DNA of 45,164 bases from Patulibacter sp040675535 (GCF_040675535.1 NZ_JBFAPC010000027.1:1-45164); one strand, 5' to 3'. Shown: positions 31,262 through 39,262, counted from the first letter of the stretch. Notes: generated by a model from the sequence alone, not told the origin. Translations and numbers: made by a program.

Positions 31262-31284
31262 GAAGGGGCCGTCGCGGCCCCTTC
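31262..31284 (-). terminator. Hairpin terminator of the globin gene
   Basis: A perfect 10-bp stem (GAAGGGGCCG and CGGCCCCTTC) with a 3-nt loop, beginning 38 nt after the stop of the truncated haemoglobin gene. A run of pyrimidines is absent. Confidence 0.6.
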
Positions 31285-31322
31285 GTGCGTTCCGGGCGCC
31301 GTCGTTCCGGGCGCCTCCGACG

Positions 31323-31799
31323 TCAGTCCGCGTCCGGGACGTACGGCGGCGCCTCGCCCCAGCCCCAGCGCGGGACGGGGGCCTCCGGGGGCGGGGCCGC
31401 GCCGAGCTGCGAGTTGTGGAGCGCCAGCCGCGATCCCCACTCGACGTAGGCGAGGAACGCGGAGCGGAACTCGGGGTCGTCCGGCAGCCCCGCGGCGTCG
31501 GCGGCCTGGCCGATCGCCTGGACCCAGCGGGCGCGCTGCGTCTCGGTGAGCCCGAGGCCCAGGTGCTTTCCGAGCATGTGCGGATAGCCGCCGTGGTGCT
31601 CGGTGTAGACGGGCGGGCCGCCGAAGACCTCGCCGAGCCACGCGGCCACGTGATCCGCGTGATGGGCGTCCATGCCGCGGAAGACGGGCTCGAGGATCGG
31701 GTCCGGGTCGCCCAGGATCCGGTCGTAGAAGACCGTGGTCAGCCGCTGGAGCGCCGCCGCGCCTCCGGCCCACTCGTACAGCGTCGGCGGGGTGTCCAT
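31323..31799 (-). CDS. Group II truncated haemoglobin
   Basis: A 158-residue two-over-two globin of the GlbO type. It starts LYEWAGGAAALQRLTTVFYDRIL, then has VFRGMDAHHADHVAAWLGEVFGG with YTEHHGGYPHMLGKH (the E-F region including the proximal-histidine candidate) and ends with RWVQAIGQAADAAG plus a helical tail. Tyr and Trp positions typical of group II (WGSRLALHNSQLG) are present. Roles in the family are O2/NO or peroxide chemistry in the cytoplasm. ATG 31799 is preferred to the longer frame because homology begins there. No functional partner is adjacent. Confidence 0.87.
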   Translation of the reverse strand: MDTPPTLYEWAGGAAALQRLTTVFYDRILGDPDPILEPVFRGMDAHHADHVAAWLGEVFGGPPVYTEHHGGYPHMLGKHLGLGLTETQRARWVQAIGQAADAAGLPDDPEFRSAFLAYVEWGSRLALHNSQLGAAPPPEAPVPRWGWGEAPPYVPDAD

Positions 31800-31914
31800 G
31801 GCCGCATGGTGGCGACGGACGTGCGGCGGCGCAAGGTCCACGTCGTCACGGCTCGCCGGGCGGACCGCCGCCGTCCGGGATCATCGGACGACCCCATGAC
31901 GGCCAGGACAGGGG

Positions 31915-32241
31915 CCGGTGTTCTTCAGCTTCGTGCTCGACGTGTTCGCGCGTCGGATCGTCGGCTGGCAGTTCGCGTCGCACATGCGTACCGACCTCGT
32001 CCTCGACGCGCTCAGGGTGGCGCTTGCCGGCCGTGAGCACGGCGCTGACGTCGATATCATCCACCACTCGGACGCGGGATCGCAGTACTTCACGCAGGAG
32101 CTGAGGGACCACCAGGTGCTCGCGTCGACCGGGTCGTCGGTGATGCGCTCGACAATGCGATGGCGGAGTCGTTCGTCGACACGTTCAAGATCGAGTTGAT
32201 CACCGACCGTGTGTGGCGGACCCGTGACCAGGTCGAGCTCC
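31915..32241 (+). pseudogene. IS3-family transposase (OrfB) remnant
   Basis: The frame reads FVLDVFARRIVGWQFASHM, then LVLDALRVAL and IIHHSDAGSQYFT, the DDE integrase core of IS3-family OrfB. After about 32,130 the match continues only in another frame (NAMAESFVDTFKIELI, then WRTRDQVEL), so at least one frameshift is present. The N-terminal half, the first catalytic Asp region, OrfA and the extreme C-terminus are missing, and no terminal repeats are seen. It is a dead internal piece. Confidence 0.85.
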
Positions 32242-32335
32242 GGAGCATAGCCATGGGGAACGATGTTCACTGCCAGTTCAGCAGAACGGCGGATTTGAGC
32301 GGGCATGGCGCGGAAACACCGTAGGCTCACCGGCC

Positions 32336-33253
32336 ATGACGACGCGGAAGACGCCTTCAACCTCTCCATTCGGACGTCGTACGCGAGGTGCGTGCGTCAC
32401 TACCGCGATGCTCGCCTTGACCGTCGGAGCGTTCGGATGCGGAGGAGACGACGGCGACGGTGCTGGCTTTCGCCCAGGCCTTCCCGGTGGGCAGCCTGCC
32501 CGAGCAGATGACACGAAAGCCTTGGCTGACGGGGCCACAGTAACGGTCAAGCGGTACTTGGAAGCAATTGGAGCGGGACGGACCGCTGAAGCGTGCGCGT
32601 TGCTCGCGCCCGAGCCGCTTGCGTCAGCATCCGAGAGTTGCCCCGGCGACGGCACCGCAGAGGGCAACAAGGGCGCTGCGTCGGTTGCGATCTCGGACGT
32701 GACGATCAAGCGCAAGCCGGTCTTGGCGACGCTGAGGCAAGGCGGTTCGGAGTCCACCGAGAAGGAGGCACTCGTGCTCGCGGTCGTAGGCGGGCGAGTC
32801 GTAGACGCGTCGAAGACGGACGTGACACCGGGCGGCGACGGTGAGCCGCTCTCGAAGATGCTGGTTGATCGTCGACCGGCAGCGGTGGCTGCGGGCAAGA
32901 CCGCCCGCGGGCTTGTGAATAACGACGCGGGTGCCACATGCGAGGCTGTGGACGACGGGGCCGCACCGTGGATCCTCATCAGTCTGGACAGTGTCAACTC
33001 CCCGTTCGAAAGCAAAGCCACTTCGTGCGGCGATCTCATGCGTGCTGGGTTCACGGACCAGCAGGAGGCATATCAGTCCGATCTCGTCGGAACATCGGAT
33101 GGCGACCCCGACGAGGGGATGACGCTCGTGGGCTATTCCGAGCCCGACGCGCTCGCGTTCGTCAACGCGTCTGAGGAAGTTGATGGGAGTCAGCGCACGG
33201 TTCGTGTGCATACCCTCGTGCTACGCGACGGCGCGTGGAAGATCCTCCGTTAG
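32336..33253 (+). CDS. Lipoprotein of unknown function with atypical composition
   Basis: A 305-residue protein with a Tat- or Sec-like start (two arginines at 14-15), hydrophobic core TTAMLALTVGAF and lipobox Cys35 (FGCGG). The mature protein alternates helices and strands; one segment (VKRYLEAIGAGRTAEACALLAPEPL) is like the NTF2-fold DUF4878 lipoproteins, and the C-terminal part (RTVRVHTLVLRDGAWKILR) ends like that fold. It may therefore hold two such modules. Codon use is visibly less GC-biased than neighbouring genes, and an IS3 remnant lies just upstream, hinting at acquisition. A -10-like TAGGCT sits 8 nt before ATG 32336. Confidence 0.7.
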   Translation: MTTRKTPSTSPFGRRTRGACVTTAMLALTVGAFGCGGDDGDGAGFRPGLPGGQPARADDTKALADGATVTVKRYLEAIGAGRTAEACALLAPEPLASASESCPGDGTAEGNKGAASVAISDVTIKRKPVLATLRQGGSESTEKEALVLAVVGGRVVDASKTDVTPGGDGEPLSKMLVDRRPAAVAAGKTARGLVNNDAGATCEAVDDGAAPWILISLDSVNSPFESKATSCGDLMRAGFTDQQEAYQSDLVGTSDGDPDEGMTLVGYSEPDALAFVNASEEVDGSQRTVRVHTLVLRDGAWKILR

Positions 33254-33406
33254 AGAGCCCAGTTCGCGTGGTGAAAGGAAACGCCGAACTCCGGGGGTCG
33301 AACGAAACGCGGAGAAGATCCGTCCACCGCAGATTTCGGTTCTTCGCTGCCACCGCGGCGGGAACATCATGCATTGATGAGCGGCAGCGCGCTTACTTAG
33401 CCTGGA

Positions 33407-33620
33407 TCAGGCGTCGCGACGGTCCTCGGCCGGCCGGGATGCGTCGGGCGTGGCGGGGGTGGCGGCCCAGCTGGCGAGGAGCTGCAGGCCCTCGGCGGAG
33501 CGGGTGCCGGGCTCGGCCGTGTACGTGAACAGGGTCAGGCCGCTGTCGGCCGCGATGTCGAAGCGCTCGAAGTGGAGGACCAGCTCGCCGACGACGGGGT
33601 GCACGAGCGTCTTCGTGCCG
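33407..33620 (-). pseudogene. C-terminal MmyB-like regulator fragment
   Basis: The frame GTKTLVHPVVGELVLHFERF, then LTLFTYTAEPGTRSAEGLQLLASWAA, is the end of a helix-turn-helix regulator with an MmyB-like domain. Upstream of about 33,620 the reading frame is antisense to a dehydrogenase fragment, so the first 200 or so residues are gone. It is related to, but not a copy of, the fragment at 28,274. Confidence 0.7.
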
Positions 33621-33796
33621 CGGCGGCGGCGGCCGTCGAGCGCTTCGGCCGGATCGACGTGCTGGTCAACAACGCCGGCAGCTTCGTCGCGGGGTTCTTC
33701 GAGGAGCTGTCGCTGGAGCAGGTGGAGGCCGCGACGCTGGGGCCCGACGGCCCGACGGGCACGTTCTTCGACCGGCACGGGGCCGTCGCCTGGTGA
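33618..33796 (+). pseudogene. Internally deleted short-chain dehydrogenase remnant
   Basis: The frame contains AAVERFGRIDVLVNNAGSFVAGFFEELSLEQ, the SDR structural motif NNAG region, but then jumps to LGPDGPTGTFFDRHGAVAW, which resembles the very C-terminus of carbonyl-reductase-type SDRs. The nucleotide-binding start, the Ser-Tyr-Lys active site and most of the core are missing. Its truncated 5' end abuts the truncated 5' end of the MmyB-like fragment on the other strand. Confidence 0.65.
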
Positions 33797-33799
33797 GCC

Positions 33800-34939
33800 T
33801 CACGACCGCGGCAGCGCGCCCTTCGCGGCGTCGATGACGGCCGCGGCGTCGGCGACCCGGCGTCCCGCGTGGGCGGGGCGCCCGCCGTAGGGGTCCTCGT
33901 CGGTCCACAGCGTCGTCGGCGCCTGCGCCCGCACCACGGGGATCACCTCGCTGGAGAACCGCTCCAGCATCTCCATCTGGTGCTCGAACGGGAGCATCGT
34001 CGGCAGGCTGAAGGACTGCAGGTCGTGCCCGAACGCCTCGTGGAACCCGAGGATCTTCTCGATCACCTGCTGCGGGCTCCCGACGAGGACCGGGCCCTCG
34101 GCGATCGCGTGGTCGATGTCGCGGTACGGCGTGGCGTTCCCGGGCCGGCTGGCGAAGACCCGGACGATCTCCTCGTAGACCGGGCCGAAGCGCGCCTTCG
34201 CCTCCTGCGTCGTGTCGGCGATGAACATGAAGAGCGATCCCGCCCCGACGAACGCGTGGCGGGGGTCGTGGCCGTGGGCGGCGTGGCGCTCCCGGTAGAG
34301 GTCGATCAGCCGTTGGTAGTTCTCGCGCGGCTGGATCGCGTTGGCGCTGAACAGCGGGTCGCCCCACTGGGCGGCGAGCTCGACCGAGCTGGTCTTCGTG
34401 GCCGACCCGTGCCACACCCGCGGCGCGCCGGCGAACGGCCGCGGCAGCGTGGTCGCGTGCTCGAGGGCCGGCCGGAAGGCGCCCGACCAGGTGACGTCCT
34501 CCTCCCGCCACAGGCGCCGCAGGAGCTCGTACTTCTCGACCATCAGGTCGTCCTGGTCGGCCACGTCGAGCCCGAACAGCGGGAACTGGCGTGCCTCGTT
34601 GCCCTTGCCGATCACGAGCTCCAGGCGGCCGCGAGACAGCAGGTCGACCGTCGCGAAGTCCTCCGCGACCCGGACGGGATCGAGGATCGGCAGGACGCAG
34701 ACGCCGGTCTGCAGCCGGATGCGGCTCGTCGTCGCGGCCAGCGCGCCGAGCAGCACCCCGGAGGACGGCGACAGGATGTGGCCGGCGTGCCGCTCGCCGA
34801 AGGAGTACGAGTCCAGGCCGAGCCGCTCGGCGAGCTGGCCCATCTGCACCGTCTGCGCGAGCCGGTCGGCGGGGGCGACGATCCTCCCGGTCACGGGGTT
34901 CGCCACGTAGGGGAGGATGTCGAGGACCTGGAAGCGCAC
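33800..34939 (-). CDS. LLM-class flavin-dependent oxidoreductase
   Basis: A 379-residue luciferase-like TIM-barrel enzyme: RFQVLDILPYV, SYSFGERHAGHILSPSSGVLLGALAATTSRIRLQTGVCVLPILDPVRVAEDFATVDLLSRGRLELVIGKGNE and VLVGSPQQVIEKI, the flavin-site strands. GTG 34939 has an AAGG-type site about 8 nt upstream. Its relatives include F420- and FMN-dependent oxidases; the substrate cannot be told. It lies outside the sulfur operon and is not closely related to the genes there. Three bases separate its stop from the SDR fragment. Confidence 0.85.
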   Translation of the reverse strand: MRFQVLDILPYVANPVTGRIVAPADRLAQTVQMGQLAERLGLDSYSFGERHAGHILSPSSGVLLGALAATTSRIRLQTGVCVLPILDPVRVAEDFATVDLLSRGRLELVIGKGNEARQFPLFGLDVADQDDLMVEKYELLRRLWREEDVTWSGAFRPALEHATTLPRPFAGAPRVWHGSATKTSSVELAAQWGDPLFSANAIQPRENYQRLIDLYRERHAAHGHDPRHAFVGAGSLFMFIADTTQEAKARFGPVYEEIVRVFASRPGNATPYRDIDHAIAEGPVLVGSPQQVIEKILGFHEAFGHDLQSFSLPTMLPFEHQMEMLERFSSEVIPVVRAQAPTTLWTDEDPYGGRPAHAGRRVADAAAVIDAAKGALPRS

Positions 34940-34941
34940 AG

Positions 34942-35309
34942 TCAGCCTTGGGGTGGGCCGACACCGTACCAGGCAACTGGACCATGGTCCGCTTCGTCTC
35001 GGGGCCGGCAGGCTGTCGCGCGCGGCGCGTCGCCCAGGCTGTCGATGCCGAACTGCCCGGCGAAGCCGCCCGCGCCGTCGGCCGTGACCGACCCGAGGCC
35101 GCTGGTCCCGGCCGACCCGCCGAGGATCTGCAGCGGCGCGTCGGCCGGGAACCCGGCGACGGTGAACCCGATGCGGCCCTGGTCGCCGCCGACGTACGGC
35201 GCCGGGTAGTACGGGCGTCCGTGGCGATGGATGGGGCCGCCGCGGCGACCGCGGGGGAGGTGGCCACGACGGTGAGGGTCGCGAGGGCGAGCAACGAGCG
35301 CTTGAGCAT
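34942..35309 (-). pseudogene. Frameshifted small secreted protein
   Basis: ATG 35309 with a GGAGAG site starts a clear Sec signal peptide (MLKRSLLALATLTVVATSPAVAAAA). Immediately after, near 35,215-35,235, the sensible frame switches by one base to YYPAPYVGGDQGRIGFTVAGFP, then LQILGGSAGTSGLGSVTADGAGGF, and runs to a stop at 34,942. Repaired, it would be an exported Gly-rich protein of about 120 residues, strand-rich and of unknown role. The single frameshift may be real or a sequencing error. Confidence 0.55.
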
Positions 35310-35467
35310 CGGCAGGTCTCTCCGGGACCGGGCGCGTGCGCGCACCGGGGTCCGGACCCGCACGTTTCGACCGGCACGTCGCGCGGGATACGATCGTGCT
35401 CGTCGACCTCACCGCCTCGGGATCCCGCTCGACGGAGACGGCGGGGGCCCGACGGCCGCCGCTCACC

Positions 35468-36352
35468 ATGCCCGACTACGGCCACCCCCTCAGCTTCGGC
35501 ACGTTCGTGACCCCGCGGAGCACGGACCCGCAGCACGTCGTCCGTCTCGCACGGCACGCGGAGGACGTCGGGCTGGACCTCATCTCCCTGCAGGACCACC
35601 CGTACCAGCCGAGGTTCCTCGACACCTGGACCGCGCTGACGTGGATCGCGGCGCACACCGAGCGGATCGCGATCGCGCCCAACGTCCTGAACCTCCCGCT
35701 CCGGCCGCCGGCCGTCGTCGCGCGCTCGACGGCCGGCCTGGACCTCCTGTCGGGCGGTCGCGTCGAGCTCGGCCTGGGCTCCGGCGCGTTCTGGCCCGCC
35801 ATCGAGGCGATGGGCGGTCGTCGGCTGACGCCCGGCCAGGCGGTCGACGCCCTCACGGAGGCGGTCGCCGTGATCCGCGCGCTGTGGGGCGCCCCAGGCG
35901 CCGGTGTGACCGTCGAGGGGTCGCACTACTCGCTGGCGGGCGCCAAGCCCGGGCCGGAGCCGGCCCACCGGATCTCGATCTGGCTCGGCGCCTACAAGCC
36001 GCGGATGCTGCGGCTGACGGGCGCGACGGCCGACGGGTGGCTGCCCAGCACCGCGTACCTCGAGGACGGCGACCTGGAGCGCGGCAACGCCGCGGTCGAC
36101 GCGGCGGCGGTCGACGCCGGCCGGCGGCCCGGCGACGTCCGCCGGCTCCTCAACCTCCAGGGGACCTTCGACGAGACGGGCGACGCCTTCGTGACCGGGC
36201 CGCCGGAGGCCTGGGTGGAGCGCCTCCTCCCGCTCGCGGTCGAGCAGGGGGTGAGCACGTTCATCGTCATGGCGGACGACGAACGCACCATCGAGCGGTT
36301 CGCCGGCGAGGTCGCCCCGCAGCTGCGCGCGGCCGTCGCCGCCGCACGGTAG
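35468..36352 (+). CDS. LLM-class flavin-dependent oxidoreductase (F420-type)
   Basis: A 294-residue luciferase-like enzyme: LSFGTFVTPRS, then HAEDVGLDLISLQDHPYQPRFLDTWTALTWIAAHTERIAIAPNVLNLPLRPPAVVARSTAGLDLLSGGRVELGLGSGAFW, and a C-terminal GPPEAWVERLLPLAVEQGVSTFIV. The short length and the DLLSGGRVELGLGSGAFW strand fit F420-dependent members common in actinobacteria. ATG 35468 is the homology-supported start. Its TAG stop lies within the 5-bp target duplication of the Tn3-derived element, so the insertion left the protein intact but severed it from the following gene. Confidence 0.87.
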   Translation: MPDYGHPLSFGTFVTPRSTDPQHVVRLARHAEDVGLDLISLQDHPYQPRFLDTWTALTWIAAHTERIAIAPNVLNLPLRPPAVVARSTAGLDLLSGGRVELGLGSGAFWPAIEAMGGRRLTPGQAVDALTEAVAVIRALWGAPGAGVTVEGSHYSLAGAKPGPEPAHRISIWLGAYKPRMLRLTGATADGWLPSTAYLEDGDLERGNAAVDAAAVDAGRRPGDVRRLLNLQGTFDETGDAFVTGPPEAWVERLLPLAVEQGVSTFIVMADDERTIERFAGEVAPQLRAAVAAAR

Positions 36353-36389
36353 GGGCCAGTACTAACGAGCGTGTCATGAGGGGCCATTT
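36353..36389 (+). repeat. Left terminal inverted repeat of the Tn3-derived element
   Basis: Starts GGGCCAGTACTAACG and ends GGCCATTT. It pairs with 40,405-40,369 read on the other strand; mismatches are at position 4, positions 16-19 and position 29. Length and GGG-rich start suit Tn3-family ends. Confidence 0.85.
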
Positions 36390-36586
36390 CGATTCGACGC
36401 CAGCGGGCCGGCCGTTCGTAGCGCGACGGGGGTGTCCGCGTACGATGCTTGCCGGGACATTTCGTTCCAATGTTCCTCACGGGCCGGTTCCCCGCACTCG
36501 AGGGAGACGTGCTTCAGACCCCGAGCGCGAGTGACGACTTCCGGCCAATCACGAAGTTCGTGGTCACAGAAGTCGGCGAAGTGCAT
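36374..36586 (-). CDS. Possible small protein inside the left end of the element
   Basis: A 70-codon frame with a protein-like mix (Cys, His, Trp, Glu spread along MHFADFCDHELRDWPEVV and ECGEPAREEHWNEM). Its last codons run through the left inverted repeat. It is divergent from the sigma gene, which leaves only 12 nt between the two starts, so either its start is wrong or it is spurious. It matches nothing I recognise and does not resemble a Tn3 transposase C-terminus. An alternative reading is that these 250 bp only hold the sigma-gene promoter. Confidence 0.25.
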   Translation of the reverse strand: MHFADFCDHELRDWPEVVTRARGLKHVSLECGEPAREEHWNEMSRQASYADTPVALRTAGPLASNRNGPS

Positions 36587-36598
36587 GGTTCACGGTGA

Positions 36599-37168
36599 AT
36601 GGTCGCCCGATTCGAGACCTGCTCCGACGGGGAGCTTTTGGCCCGGCTCGGCAACGAGCCCGAGGCATTCGACGTCTTCTACCGACGCTACGAGACCGTC
36701 GTTGTCGCGTTCCTCGTCCGCCGGACCAAAGACGCGCACCTCGCCGCCGACCTGGCGGCGGAGACGTTCGCAACCGTGCTGTTGCGCGCCGATCGGTTCG
36801 TCGACGACGGGTCGCCCGCGATCGGCTGGCTGCTGGGCATCGCCCGCCATCAGCTCCTCAACGCGTTGCGTCGCAACCGCACAGACGCCCGCGCCCGACG
36901 CCGGCTCGCGTGCGACCCGACTGCTACCCATGACGCGGCGCTCGAGCGGGTCGAAGCGCTCGCAGATGTGCAGGCCGCTGTGCCGCGCGTGACTCGCGCG
37001 CTCGAGCGGCTGCCCGAGGACCAGCGCCGGGCGATCTGCGCGTACGTGCTCGATGAGGAGCCCTACGAGCGGGTGGCGGACATCCTCGGCGTCAGCGAGG
37101 CGACGGTCCGCAAGCGCGTCAGTCGCGGCCTCGCACGGATGAAGACCTCTCTGGACGGAACCCCATGA
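36599..37168 (+). CDS. ECF-like sigma-70 family RNA polymerase sigma factor
   Basis: A 189-residue sigma factor. Region 2: AFDVFYRRYETVVVAFLVRRTKDAHLAADLAAETFATVLL (residues about 22-61). Region 4: VTRALERLPEDQRRAICAYVLDEEPYERVADILGVSEATVRKRVSRGLARMK (about 130-182). Regions 1 and 3 are absent, as in ECF factors. ATG 36599 lacks a strong Shine-Dalgarno site. It lies as cargo inside the Tn3-derived element, with a single-pass membrane protein just downstream in the same operon, the usual layout of a sigma/anti-sigma pair. Regulated genes are probably the exported proteins that follow. Confidence 0.88.
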   Translation: MVARFETCSDGELLARLGNEPEAFDVFYRRYETVVVAFLVRRTKDAHLAADLAAETFATVLLRADRFVDDGSPAIGWLLGIARHQLLNALRRNRTDARARRRLACDPTATHDAALERVEALADVQAAVPRVTRALERLPEDQRRAICAYVLDEEPYERVADILGVSEATVRKRVSRGLARMKTSLDGTP

Positions 37169-37188
37169 TCGACGAGAAGGACAACGAG

Positions 37189-37995
37189 ATGGATAACGAA
37201 CCCCTGCTGCTGCCCAACACGCACCGGGAGTTGATGAGGGTCGCCCGCCGGCGCAGCGCTCCGCACCGCACGCTGCGCCAGCTGCCCCGGCGCCGCACGA
37301 TCGGCGTGCTGGCGACCGTGTCAGTGCTCGCCGGCGGAACCGCGCTGGCGGCGACGACCCCGTGGTCACCGACCGTCGGAGACGATCACCGCGGCCACCC
37401 CACGCTCGCGACCACCGACGTGCCCGCCGACCAGCTGGCCGCGATCGCCGCACTCCGTCGCCCCCAGGACGACAGCGATCGCACACCCGACATCGAGGGA
37501 ATGCTGAAAGCCCTGAGCGGCGACCTGACCGCGGGCATCCACCTCTCCTCGATCCGGGCCCTCAGCACCCGCCCCGACGGCGCGACGGCGCTCTTTGCCG
37601 CCGACCGCGACGGCAACCTCCAGGCCGACCTCCCCGAGGACATCAAGCACAACGTTCTATGCATGCTGCTTGGAACGCACGTGGACGCCACGCCTGGCGG
37701 CGTTCAGGTCCAAGCCGGACGACTCAACCAGCTGGGCATGAAGTGCGGCACGACGAGCGAACTGCGCCAAGGCAAGTTCCTCCTCGGCGCGCAGTACGCC
37801 GGGCGCCTGACGCTCAACGGTGTCGTGCCCGATGGAGTCTCGAAGGTGTCGCTGACCCTGCGGACCGGCCAGACGGTCGAGGCGCAGGTCGAGAACAACA
37901 GCTTCCACATCGACCAGGCCGCTCCCAACGGCTCCTACGAGGACGCGCCGATCCACTGGTTCGACAAGGCCGGACACGAGGTGCCGCAGGAGTAG
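37189..37995 (+). CDS. Membrane-anchored partner (candidate anti-sigma) of the ECF-like factor
   Basis: A 268-residue protein. Residues 1-38 are a basic cytoplasmic tail (THRELMRVARRRSAPHRTLRQL), residues about 41-57 a single membrane helix (IGVLATVSVLAGGTALA), and the rest an extracytoplasmic strand-rich domain with two cysteines (VLCMLLG, MKCGTTSEL). The topology and position after a sigma gene suggest an anti-sigma or a sigma-regulated surface protein, but no ASD zinc-binding HxxxCxxC motif is seen. ATG 37189 is chosen for its AAGGA 7 nt upstream; ATG 37165, overlapping the sigma stop (ATGA), is the alternative and adds 8 residues. Confidence 0.7.
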   Translation: MDNEPLLLPNTHRELMRVARRRSAPHRTLRQLPRRRTIGVLATVSVLAGGTALAATTPWSPTVGDDHRGHPTLATTDVPADQLAAIAALRRPQDDSDRTPDIEGMLKALSGDLTAGIHLSSIRALSTRPDGATALFAADRDGNLQADLPEDIKHNVLCMLLGTHVDATPGGVQVQAGRLNQLGMKCGTTSELRQGKFLLGAQYAGRLTLNGVVPDGVSKVSLTLRTGQTVEAQVENNSFHIDQAAPNGSYEDAPIHWFDKAGHEVPQE

Positions 37996-38129
37996 GTCCC
38001 CGTCAGCCAACCACCTCGCGCGACCACTCGCAAGGCACCAACGTTTACGCAAGCGTGTGCGGCCAAATCGGCCGTACACTTTGTGTAGCAAACATTGAGA
38101 GGCATTAAATTAGCCAAACAGATTCACCC

Positions 38130-38159
38130 TTGACGGCATCCGCTTTGAACGTGTACGGT
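38130..38159 (+). promoter_or_regulatory. Candidate promoter of the exported-protein genes
   Basis: TTGACG (38,130-38,135) and TACGGT (38,154-38,159) with an 18-bp spacer, in an AT-richer 250-bp gap downstream of the membrane protein gene. It would give a 5' leader of about 80 nt before ATG 38248. A group 1 sigma site fits; no ECF-type AAC/CGT pair is obvious. Confidence 0.5.
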
Positions 38160-38247
38160 GGCGACCACCGCACAGCAAGGCCGAAATAAAGGCCCGCTTC
38201 ACGTGTGTGTGGCAATCCCTATATCCCGTCCAGAGGAAGAACAAACC

Positions 38248-38640
38248 ATGCAGTCATTTCTGCCCACTTCGTGGGTGCGAGTGCTCGGTGTCGTGGGCGT
38301 GTCGCTGGTCATGCTGATCAGCGCTACGGCCGCCGCATCCGCCTCCACGGCGCACATCTTCAACGGTGGCCTGTCGGCCCAGCGAGCGTACGGTAGCAAC
38401 GAGCGTCACACCGACCCCTCATACGCCAGGTCGGACTCGGACCACACGGTGTGTCCGAGCTTCGATGTCACGATGAACGGGTACGTCTACCGTACGCCGG
38501 ACTACTACCAGTATGCAGTCTGTGGCACTGGTGAGACCACCACTCCCGCCGCGGGGTCCATGGGCCTCGTCCACGGCGCCGTATTCAACCCCAACACCTC
38601 TACCACCGACAATGTTGCAAACTCGTACTTTGCTTACTAG
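38248..38640 (+). CDS. Exported protein of unknown function
   Basis: A 130-residue protein with a Sec signal peptide (VRVLGVVGVSLVMLISATAAASA; cleavage near residue 33). The mature part of about 97 residues is Tyr-, Ser-, Asn- and Thr-rich with two cysteines (HTVCPSF, YAVCGTG), probably one disulfide. ATG 38248 has AGAGGAAG at the right distance, so the longer upstream frame is not used. It belongs to the cargo of the Tn3-derived element. Its last 29 bases overlap the start of the next gene. No family is recognised; a small secreted effector or surface protein is possible. Confidence 0.72.
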   Translation: MQSFLPTSWVRVLGVVGVSLVMLISATAAASASTAHIFNGGLSAQRAYGSNERHTDPSYARSDSDHTVCPSFDVTMNGYVYRTPDYYQYAVCGTGETTTPAAGSMGLVHGAVFNPNTSTTDNVANSYFAY

Positions 38641-39262
38641 CGGCCGTACCTTCATCTTGGGCGGCGCGTCGCTGCTGATCGCCGCGCTCCTGGCCCTCGT
38701 GCTGTTGACGCACGCGTCGAGCTCGGACGCCGCCTCGAGCCCGGATGGCAGCAAGCTCGCTGGCGCTCGACCGGCGCTCGGCTACGCGGCGCTCGACCGG
38801 CCCGCGACCCCGGCAGATAGCGCCGGAGACCTGGCCGCGCGGCTGCAGGTGTTCGCTCAGAGCACGCCCGAGCTCGTCGTCAATCAGGTCCGCCTGGTGA
38901 GTACCAACACCGATCGCAGGGTCCTCCTGGCCCCGCGCAGCGACGGGTACGTCTGCATCATCGTCCTCTTCGCGAAGGGCGGAGGGATGAACTGCAACAC
39001 GGCCGGCGGCCCCCCTCAGGTGATGAACTACGGCGCCGCGATCGGAGCCGTGCCGACGTCAGTCACGTCCGTCACCTACAAGCTCGACGACGGCTCGACC
39101 GTCAGTCGCACGCCACAGGACGGCCTCATCTACGCACCGGCCGACGCGACAAGTGTCAGCTACGACGCCAACGGAACGAAGGCATCGGCTGACCTCATGC
39201 CGAAGTCCGCGAAGCCGGAGGGACTCGGCAACACCGCAGCGACTCTGCTCTCCGCACCCTGA
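38612..39262 (+). CDS. Membrane-anchored exported protein of unknown function
   Basis: A 216-residue protein with an N-terminal uncleaved-looking helix (FILGGASLLIAALLALVLLTH, residues about 14-34) and an extracytoplasmic domain with two cysteines (GYVCIIVLFAKGGGMNC). The middle resembles the extracellular part of the membrane protein at 37189 in style (strand-rich, Thr/Ser/Asp). ATG 38612 lies inside the preceding gene (29-nt overlap in another frame), implying coupled translation. It ends the sigma-cargo block. The function is unknown. Confidence 0.68.
   Translation: MLQTRTLLTSGRTFILGGASLLIAALLALVLLTHASSSDAASSPDGSKLAGARPALGYAALDRPATPADSAGDLAARLQVFAQSTPELVVNQVRLVSTNTDRRVLLAPRSDGYVCIIVLFAKGGGMNCNTAGGPPQVMNYGAAIGAVPTSVTSVTYKLDDGSTVSRTPQDGLIYAPADATSVSYDANGTKASADLMPKSAKPEGLGNTAATLLSAP

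Noticed and set aside
31133..31322. Rifamycin-associated element upstream of the rph-like gene
   Set aside because: Only a GGGGGCTT-like half (about 31,205) is visible, with no matching second arm at the expected spacing.
36374..36586. Idea that the 70-codon frame is the C-terminal end of the Tn3 transposase
   Set aside because: It occupies the expected place but shows none of the C-terminal TnpA sequence features. It is kept only as a weak hypothetical gene.
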